Positions 1 through 5,045 of a stretch of 5,045 nucleotides of DNA are shown one piece after another. Position 1 is the first letter of the stretch. Every line of letters begins with the position of its first letter. Location of the stretch: positions 1-5,045 of the forward strand of contig JADHUZ010000116.1 of assembly GCA_016784265.1 (NCBI GenBank), written 5' to 3'. A program made the translations under genes and the position numbers. The notes under the pieces were generated by a model that ran no database searches, was not told where the DNA came from, and saw only the letters and a program-made list of their open reading frames with translations. Source of the stretch: Fidelibacterota bacterium (GTDB lineage Bacteria; Fidelibacterota; BS150m-G59).

Positions 1-1
1 C

Positions 2-91
2 TTCCTCCAAAATTGCGGAAAAACGAAGGACGAGGTTCAAAATGTTGCCGAAACCTCGAAAATCCTCGCTGCTTCCGACGGTAAAACTTAA
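2..91 (+). CDS. 3' end of an upstream gene, possible coiled-coil C-terminus (partial)
   Basis: Frame 2 is open from the left edge to a double stop (TAA at 89-91, then TGA), giving 29 residues that end ILAASDGKT. The residues are hydrophilic and helix-forming, and the codons resemble those of the genes downstream. Val, Val, Ser and Leu fall at heptad positions (residues 12, 15, 19, 22), as in a coiled coil. The heptad continues in frame 3 (Leu, Ile, Met, Phe) up to a TAA at 165-167 if one base of the AAAA run at 83-86 is skipped. The true end of the gene may therefore be 167. The pattern loosely recalls the C-terminal helix of methyl-accepting chemotaxis proteins, but 29-54 residues are too few to name a family. 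The fragment could also be chance coding; the gene body lies outside the window. Confidence 0.4.
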   Translation, partial: FLQNCGKTKDEVQNVAETSKILAASDGKT

Positions 92-178
92 TGACGAAAT
101 AATGAAAATGCAAAATCTTTTTTCACAAAAAATTGAACACCAAAACCTTGCGCAGTCGGATAGATAAGGTTACATTTT

Positions 179-184
179 AAGGAG
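179..184 (+). promoter_or_regulatory. Shine-Dalgarno-like AAGGAG ahead of the carboxypeptidase gene
   Basis: AAGGAG matches the anti-Shine-Dalgarno core well, but its spacing fits none of the possible starts cleanly. TTG at 188 is 3 bases away, which is too tight, and ATG at 200 is 15 bases away, which is long. A second GGAG at 202-205 stands 6 bases before an in-frame GTG at 212, which is ideal spacing. All three starts leave the same signal peptide core, so the mature protein is unaffected by the choice. Confidence 0.45.
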
Positions 185-199
185 ATTTTGTTTCAAATA

Positions 200-2551
200 A
201 TGGAGAAGTTCGTGAAAAAATTAGTATTATTTTTAATAATTGGTACATTGACATTTGCAGAAAATGCCGAGAAATTCACCGTTCGCATTCAACACGGCGG
301 TATGGAAGGATTGCAATATCTTTCCAAAATGGATATTGATTTGGATCATCATCGCACGATGGTGGAAGTGGATGCGTATGTCAGCGAATCGGAATTTGCA
401 CAGATTCAAGCGATGGGATTTGAAATTGAACGAATTCCCAATTTGGCTCGTGAGTATTATGAGTTTCTCATCGAAACTACTCGTGATACAGACGACCCAA
501 TGCGCAGTTATCACAATTACACGGAATTGACGCAATTTATGCAAAATATCGCCGCGCAATATCCGAACATCACAAATTTATTTTCGGTTGGACAGAGTGT
601 GCAGGGGCGCGAACTTTGGGTGATGGAAATCTCGGATAATCCCGGCGTGAACGAAATCGAACCCGAATTTAAATATATCGCCAATATGCACGGCGATGAA
701 ACACCTGGGCGCGAACTTTCGCTGTATTTGATTGAGTGGTTGTGCGAAAATTACGGAAGCGATCCGCGTGCGACAAATCTTGTAAACGAAACTGATATTT
801 TCATTTTGCCTTCGATGAATCCTGATGGTTTTGAAAATGGCACACGATACAACGCCAATGGTGAAGATTTAAATCGCGATTTTCCTGACCAATTCAGCGA
901 TCCGTATAATTCTACTTTTGGCAGAGAACCGGAGACGGTTGCCGTGATGGAGTGGACATTTGAGCATCAATTTGTGCTTTCGGCGAATATGCACACGGGT
1001 GCGTTGGTGGCAAATTATCCGTATGATGGACCAAATTCTGGATCGTATTCCGCATCGCCGGACGATGATTTGTTTATCCAAATTTCACTCGCTTATTCGA
1101 TAAACAACTCAGATATGTATAACAGTTATAGTTTCGATCAAGGTATCACGAATGGCGCAGAATGGTATGCGATTTCTGGCGGAATGCAGGATTGGAATTA
1201 TGTTTGGGAAGAAGATTTTGAAATTACGCTCGAGCAATGTGATACAAAATGGCCAAGTGCGAGCGAATTGCCGGGACTTTGGGCGGATAACCAGGAATCC
1301 ATGCTCGTGTATTTGGAGGAAGTCCACAAAGGCGTGCGTGGGATTGTCAGCGATGCAAATTCGGGCGCACCGCTCGATGCGACGATTTTGGTCAGTGGGA
1401 TTGATCACGAAATTTCGACAGATGCGGAATTTGGCGATTATTATCGTTTGCTCACTCCAGGAAATTATACGATTACAGCGGATGCGAGTGGATATTTTGA
1501 GCAAAGTCAAAGCGTTTATGTCGGCAGTGGCGGTGCGGCTATTTTGGATTTTGAACTGGAAGCAATGCCGAACGAACCGAGTTTGCAATTCCACAGCCAC
1601 GATGCTGGCAATGTTTTTGTAGGCGCTGATGTGGCGATGCATTTGACACTCGAAAATGTCGGAATTGGCTCGGCGACTGGCGTGAATGCCGAAATTTCGT
1701 GCAACAGCCAATATATTTCTATTTCTAATTCTTCGGTAATTTTCCCGATGATTACTCAAGATGGCACATCAGAAAGTTACGGGACGGTAAATTTTTCCGT
1801 GTCGCAAAATTGTCCGGATTTGACAGCGATTCCGTTTACTTTGGATATTACGGCAAATCAGGGCGAATGGTTTGATTCGTTCTCGATGGTTGTCGGTGTT
1901 TCTGTTGAGGATTTTGAAACTGGTGATTTCTCGCAATTTGAATGGGATTTTGGTGGCAATGCAAACTGGCAGATTTCTGGTGATTCACAGGAAGGAAATT
2001 ATGCGGCACAATCTGGTGATATTAACGACGAGCAAGTTTCTGAGATGATAATTTCGATGGAAACGACAGCCGCCGGCGAGATTTCATTTTTCAGAAAAGT
2101 ATCGTCTGAAAATAGTTACGATTATTTGCGATTTTATATTGACGGAACTCAAAAAGATTCGTGGAGTGGTGAACAAAATTGGGCAGAAGTGAGTTATTCC
2201 GTTTCTGCTGGTTATCACACTTTCAAATGGGCGTTTGAAAAAGATTATTCGGTTTCTAATGGTAGTGATTGCGGTTGGGTGGATTTTATCGAATTCCCAC
2301 CGATCGTGCCACCACCGCCAGAATATACGCTTGGCGATGTGAATGATGATGGCTCAATCAATATTTTGGATATTGTGATGGTCGTGAATTTCATTTTACA
2401 AATTGACACTCCGGAAGGAAATGAATTTCTTGCGGCTGACTACAATGTTGACGGATATTTGAATGTTCAGGACATCATTTTAATCGTAAATGTGATTTTG
2501 GGCACATCTAAGTGGACTATCTCACAAAACGGTGAAGAATTTGTTGATTAA
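200..2551 (+). CDS. Secreted M14 (N/E subfamily) zinc carboxypeptidase with transthyretin-like and dockerin-like domains
   Basis: This exported metallocarboxypeptidase should remove single C-terminal residues from peptides outside the cytoplasm. Counting from ATG 200 (783 aa), residues 1-20 are a signal peptide ending LTFA. Residues 21-100 resemble the N-terminal prodomain-like region of bacterial M14 enzymes. The catalytic domain (about 100-374) has zinc ligands H164 and E167 (HGDE) and H265, substrate residues R216, N225, R226 and Y323 (in WYAISGGMQDWNY), and catalytic E345 (EITLE). D276 in NYPYD matches the aspartate linked to Arg/Lys preference in carboxypeptidase D/E. Residues 375-453 (HKGVRGIVSD...LLTPGNYTI) form the transthyretin-like domain typical of this subfamily. 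Next come a CARDB-like region (454-570), a MAM/jelly-roll-like region (571-700), a proline linker (700-707) and a dockerin-like EF-hand pair (711-767). No type IX sorting domain is visible. The start could also be TTG 188 or GTG 212. The peptidase call is firm; the middle domain names are by resemblance only. Confidence 0.95.
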   Translation: MEKFVKKLVLFLIIGTLTFAENAEKFTVRIQHGGMEGLQYLSKMDIDLDHHRTMVEVDAYVSESEFAQIQAMGFEIERIPNLAREYYEFLIETTRDTDDPMRSYHNYTELTQFMQNIAAQYPNITNLFSVGQSVQGRELWVMEISDNPGVNEIEPEFKYIANMHGDETPGRELSLYLIEWLCENYGSDPRATNLVNETDIFILPSMNPDGFENGTRYNANGEDLNRDFPDQFSDPYNSTFGREPETVAVMEWTFEHQFVLSANMHTGALVANYPYDGPNSGSYSASPDDDLFIQISLAYSINNSDMYNSYSFDQGITNGAEWYAISGGMQDWNYVWEEDFEITLEQCDTKWPSASELPGLWADNQESMLVYLEEVHKGVRGIVSDANSGAPLDATILVSGIDHEISTDAEFGDYYRLLTPGNYTITADASGYFEQSQSVYVGSGGAAILDFELEAMPNEPSLQFHSHDAGNVFVGADVAMHLTLENVGIGSATGVNAEISCNSQYISISNSSVIFPMITQDGTSESYGTVNFSVSQNCPDLTAIPFTLDITANQGEWFDSFSMVVGVSVEDFETGDFSQFEWDFGGNANWQISGDSQEGNYAAQSGDINDEQVSEMIISMETTAAGEISFFRKVSSENSYDYLRFYIDGTQKDSWSGEQNWAEVSYSVSAGYHTFKWAFEKDYSVSNGSDCGWVDFIEFPPIVPPPPEYTLGDVNDDGSINILDIVMVVNFILQIDTPEGNEFLAADYNVDGYLNVQDIILIVNVILGTSKWTISQNGEEFVD
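2330..2500 (+). repeat. Duplicated dockerin-like calcium loop at the carboxypeptidase C-terminus
   Basis: Two F-hand calcium loops follow each other inside the carboxypeptidase gene. With the protein numbered from ATG 200, loop 1 uses D713, N715, D717, N721 and D724 (GDVNDDGSINILD). Loop 2 uses D747, N749, D751, N755 and D758 (DYNVDGYLNVQD). Each is followed by a similar hydrophobic helix (VMVVNFIL and ILIVNVIL). This is the type I dockerin layout, which in cellulosomes binds cohesin. In many non-cellulosomal bacteria the partner is unknown, and no cohesin is visible in this window. Confidence 0.85.
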
Positions 2552-2572
2552 GTGGTAAAAGTGTGGTATATT
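2544..2572 (+). promoter_or_regulatory. Sigma70-like promoter with extended -10 for the repeat-protein gene
   Basis: TTGATT (2544-2549, four of six consensus bases) is separated by 17 bases from TATATT (2567-2572, five of six). The -10 is preceded by TGG (2564-2566), matching the extended -10 form TGN. The -35 overlaps the last sense codons and stop of the carboxypeptidase gene. Transcription would be expected to start near 2579, only a couple of bases before the ATG at 2581. That agrees with the lack of any Shine-Dalgarno sequence in the 29-base gap. The motif is read by eye in AT-rich DNA, and the sigma factor preference of this organism is unknown. Confidence 0.4.
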
Positions 2573-2580
2573 TAACGAAC

Positions 2581-5045
2581 ATGCGTGGGTTAAAATTAAA
2601 TAGTAGCCAAACATTTATTTTGCTCTTGCTTATTCTGAGTATCGGATTTGCAGGTGAAAGGTCGAGATTTGCTCAACTTGAATCGAGCGAGGATCAAAAA
2701 ATGCCGGCTCATGTAGCGGATGAAATCATGCAAGGGCATTTGCTCCAAGTTGGAAGTACGGTTTCGATTAAGCAATTTGGAGTCATTGATTTATTTACCG
2801 AATCTGATGAGAATCACCATTCCAATAACCAAACACCGATGATTCAACTGGAAGGCACTGTGTGGAATTCAGAACAGCCAGATTGGGTGAAATCTGAACG
2901 AAGGCGACAATCTCGTCGGACGCTACGTAGAAATACGCATCCTTTTAGCTCGGGGAAGATTTTTATCCCAGATGAAATTGCCGAAGGTGGCATTGCGCCA
3001 CAAGAAATTGATGGCGCCGACGAAAATCAAAATTTCAATTTTCTAATTAACGGCGAAAATGTATCTGTAACAGAAATGGGCGACTATATCGAACTTACCG
3101 TGCAATTTCCTCCAGAAATTTACAGCGCGGATATTTCTGTGTTTGGCGACAACAATGGAGATGGAATCCTCGATGGCGAGGATATTTCTCTCATGGGTGA
3201 TTTCCAAATTTTAGATAACGACGTTACCGACGAAAATTTTGAGACTGGAATTTGGCAGATGACCTACAAAAAGGATGGTCCAAACGATTTTGCGGGGCAG
3301 TATATTTTCAAAGTAACTTGCAACGGTGAAAGTCAAACTGTGCCGATTACCATCAACGCTTTGGAAACGAATTATTCCATTTCGGGAACCATTGAACCCG
3401 CTCTGCCGTTTGTTGGCGTGCTTGTTTTTGCTGAGGATAGCAACGAAATGTTTGCTTCTGTTACCGATAAAGATGGGCATTTTCAGGTGTTTTTACCGGA
3501 TGAATTTCCACGAAGTTGGATAGTTGCCGCCGTTTCATTAACAGAAGATTTGGAAGATTATCTTGCACCTGATTATCAAAATGTTTACGTGAATGGGCAT
3601 GAGATTGGTTTTGAATTTGTTTTTGAAACCACAACGAGTTTTATCGAAGGTTTGGTTTTCGATGCCGAAACTGGTTTGCCAGCGTCGAATATCTGGCTGG
3701 AAGCAGGAAATTTTTTAAGCGGACTTTATTTTGATGGAATTACCGAACTCGACGGCTCGTTTCGGATTCCGGTAAAATGGGGACAATACAGAGTTTGCTC
3801 ATTTGACGAAGAATATTTGCAAACGTGCGTCAATCAAGTTTTTGTGCTTCAAGACGATACGGAAAGAATAGATATCTACATCGTTCCGTTGAACGGCGAT
3901 GAAAATGGTCAAATTAGCGGTGCGGTTTTAGATCAACATAGCGGAGAAATTGTCCCGAATGCGATGGTTCATATTGCTAACGGATCAACTGGTTTGACGA
4001 TTGAATCTAATGAATTCGGTGAATTTTTGTGCGATGTGCCAGTGGGTGAATATTCTGTTTCTGCGTGGGCGGAAGAATATTACGAAAATGGCTTCGGTTT
4101 TGTAACAGTGTTATCCGGCGATCAAGTGAATTTGGAACTGACACTAATCAACACGGAAAATATTGGTGGAATTCGTGGGTATATCTCCAGCGTTGTCGGA
4201 GAAGATGAAATTGATAATGCCTTTGTTCAAGCGCGAAATTTGGATGGAAATGTAGTCGGTTCAGCATGGGTGGATTCGCTCGGTTATTATGAAATACCTT
4301 TGGAAGCAAATAACTATTTCATCCAAATCTTGTCTTCGGATTTTCACGATCAGACAGTTTGGATTTCGGTTGCGGGAGAATGGGTTGACAAAGATTTTAG
4401 TTTGTTGCCGATTGGAGCGGAGTCTGGAACGATTTTGGGGCATGTAACCGTTTATGATGAATCCGGTCACGGCGGTTCTGGCACTGCTATCGAAGAGGCA
4501 TTGGTTTTTGTTTGGGATTATTCAACGGACGAGTTTCACGGCGTTTTCACGACAGATACCGAAGGATTTTTCTCAGTTTCTTTGCCGATTGGATCGTATA
4601 AGTTGCTTGTTGACGGAAGCCGAGTAAATACTGGATTTATTCCCAAATATTCAGGAAATGTCTATTCATGGAAAAATGCCGAAAAAATTACCGTCGAGCC
4701 TTTATCGGAAACTGAAGTGGAATTTCAATTAGAGGCAGGGCATTCCATTGAAGGAGTAATTTCGACCGAATCCGGACAAAATATCTGTGGTGCGATGGTT
4801 TCGGCTTATGATGTTGCGACAGGTAATTTTGCTGGATTTTCTATTTCTGATGATTTTGGATATCAGATTGGTGGATTGAAAACTGGTGCTTATACTCTGA
4901 AAAGCGAAGTGTTTGGCTATCGCAGGGAGTATTTCGGTGGTTCGTATCATGAATCCAACGCGGAAATCCTTGTTGTGCAGAGCGATTTAGTTGATATTGA
5001 TTTTCATCTAAGACGAGATGAAGCGACGATGTTCTACGAAGTTGG
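2581..5045 (+). CDS. Secreted multi-repeat surface protein with carboxypeptidase-regulatory-like (transthyretin-like) domains, partial at 3' end
   Basis: This frame has no stop from ATG 2581 to the right edge, giving 821 complete codons with the C-terminus missing. Residues 1-24 form a signal peptide (hydrophobic TFILLLLILSIGFA, cleavage likely after GFA). Residues 25-180 match no family I recognise and include an arginine cluster at 107-117 (RRRQSRRTLRR). Residues 189-206 hold a single EF-hand-like loop with D190, N192, D194, D198 and D201. Residues 207-260 look Ig-like. From about 265 there are six tandem beta-sandwich units of 80-105 residues. Each begins like I-x-G and has a D-x-x-G-(F/Y/H) turn, most have a P-x-G-x-Y-like strand, and each ends in alternating hydrophobics. 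These resemble carboxypeptidase-regulatory-like (CarboxypepD_reg) domains. The set suggests a structural, adhesive or glycan/protein-binding surface role, with no catalytic motif seen. It lies 29 bases after the carboxypeptidase gene on the same strand. No Shine-Dalgarno precedes the ATG; an in-frame GTG at 2563 is less likely as the start. Confidence 0.9.
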   Translation, partial: MRGLKLNSSQTFILLLLILSIGFAGERSRFAQLESSEDQKMPAHVADEIMQGHLLQVGSTVSIKQFGVIDLFTESDENHHSNNQTPMIQLEGTVWNSEQPDWVKSERRRQSRRTLRRNTHPFSSGKIFIPDEIAEGGIAPQEIDGADENQNFNFLINGENVSVTEMGDYIELTVQFPPEIYSADISVFGDNNGDGILDGEDISLMGDFQILDNDVTDENFETGIWQMTYKKDGPNDFAGQYIFKVTCNGESQTVPITINALETNYSISGTIEPALPFVGVLVFAEDSNEMFASVTDKDGHFQVFLPDEFPRSWIVAAVSLTEDLEDYLAPDYQNVYVNGHEIGFEFVFETTTSFIEGLVFDAETGLPASNIWLEAGNFLSGLYFDGITELDGSFRIPVKWGQYRVCSFDEEYLQTCVNQVFVLQDDTERIDIYIVPLNGDENGQISGAVLDQHSGEIVPNAMVHIANGSTGLTIESNEFGEFLCDVPVGEYSVSAWAEEYYENGFGFVTVLSGDQVNLELTLINTENIGGIRGYISSVVGEDEIDNAFVQARNLDGNVVGSAWVDSLGYYEIPLEANNYFIQILSSDFHDQTVWISVAGEWVDKDFSLLPIGAESGTILGHVTVYDESGHGGSGTAIEEALVFVWDYSTDEFHGVFTTDTEGFFSVSLPIGSYKLLVDGSRVNTGFIPKYSGNVYSWKNAEKITVEPLSETEVEFQLEAGHSIEGVISTESGQNICGAMVSAYDVATGNFAGFSISDDFGYQIGGLKTGAYTLKSEVFGYRREYFGGSYHESNAEILVVQSDLVDIDFHLRRDEATMFYEV
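3373..5016 (+). repeat. Six tandem transthyretin/carboxypeptidase-regulatory-like protein repeats
   Basis: In the protein starting at 2581, the units are roughly residues 265-349, 353-437, 443-523, 529-609, 616-718 and 721-812. Their openings are YSISGTI, SFIEGLV, GQISGAV, GGIRGYI, GTILGHV and HSIEGVI. Their central turns are TDKDGHF, TELDGSF, SNEFGEF, VDSLGYY, TDTEGFF and SDDFGYQ. Five of the six carry a following G-x-Y or similar strand start (WGQY, PVGEY, EANNY, PIGSY, KTGAY). Unit 5 has a longer insert around 630-640 and 678-700. The DNA is not repeated, so the duplication is old and only protein-level likeness remains. More units may lie beyond the window. Confidence 0.8.

Noticed and set aside
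31..58. Inverted repeat CGAGGTT / AACCTCG with a 14-base loop, as a possible terminator or operator
   Set aside because: The 7-bp stem has a long loop, is not followed by a T-run, and lies inside the candidate upstream coding frame.
118..132. TTTTTT-CAC-AAAAAA inverted repeat as a terminator
   Set aside because: The stem is A/T only and would be too weak. It also falls within the possible frame-3 extension of the upstream gene.
148..176. TTGCGC and TACATT at 17-base spacing as a promoter for the carboxypeptidase gene
   Set aside because: Only three and four of six bases match consensus, with no extended -10. This is not better than expected by chance in AT-rich DNA.
1152..1622. 156-residue plus-strand open frame inside the carboxypeptidase gene
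   Set aside because: It overlaps the conserved GGMQDWNY/EITLE region in another frame, and its translation is Arg/Cys/Met-rich and unlike a protein.
1109..1759. 216-residue open frame on the minus strand inside the carboxypeptidase gene
   Set aside because: It lies fully antisense to a well-supported enzyme, and its translation is Arg/Ile/Cys-rich with no domain or signal. It is a shadow of codon bias.
3148..3186. Calling the D190-D201 calcium loop of the repeat protein a full dockerin
   Set aside because: Only one loop is present, and no second loop follows within the usual distance.
3326..3523. Small plus-strand open frame (65 residues) and the minus-strand one at 3211-3480
   Set aside because: Both lie within the long secreted repeat-protein frame, which is open through the whole region and has clear domain structure.

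Overview
The window carries two long plus-strand genes for secreted, multidomain proteins, preceded by the tail of what may be a third gene. Base and codon use are AT-rich and look the same in both long genes, with no sign of recent transfer. A secreted peptidase ending in a dockerin-like EF-hand pair (of the form GDVNDDG...NILDIV..VNFIL), next to a protein built of carboxypeptidase-regulatory-like repeats, is a style common in the FCB superphylum. Examples are Candidatus Marinimicrobia and relatives such as Cloacimonetes or Calditrichota. This placement is an inference from protein style, not from a marker gene.

Layout. Positions 1-91 look like the 3' end of an upstream reading frame. A coiled-coil-like heptad continues into the next frame as far as 167, which hints at a frameshift. 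The gene at 200-2551 encodes an exported M14 zinc carboxypeptidase of the N/E (M14B, 'regulatory') subfamily. All zinc, substrate and catalytic residues are visible, followed by the subfamily's transthyretin-like domain, a CARDB-like region, a jelly-roll-like region and a C-terminal dockerin-like module. Only 29 bases separate it from the second gene (2581 to beyond the right edge). That gene encodes an exported protein with an arginine-rich segment, one EF-hand-like calcium loop, an Ig-like region and at least six tandem transthyretin/carboxypeptidase-regulatory-like repeats. It is still open at base 5045.

How they may work together. The same strand, short gap and shared beta-sandwich and calcium-loop parts suggest a two-gene surface or extracellular module. 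The enzyme keeps the aspartate associated with preference for C-terminal Arg/Lys, and the neighbour has a cluster of seven arginines in eleven residues. Trimming of the neighbour by the enzyme after an endoprotease cut is an attractive but untested idea. A good sigma70-like promoter with an extended -10 overlaps the first long gene's stop codon. It would place the second gene's transcript start almost at its ATG, so the second gene may also be transcribed on its own as a near-leaderless message.

No tRNA, rRNA, CRISPR array, insertion sequence or convincing intrinsic terminator was seen. There is no gene-free stretch above 300 bases.
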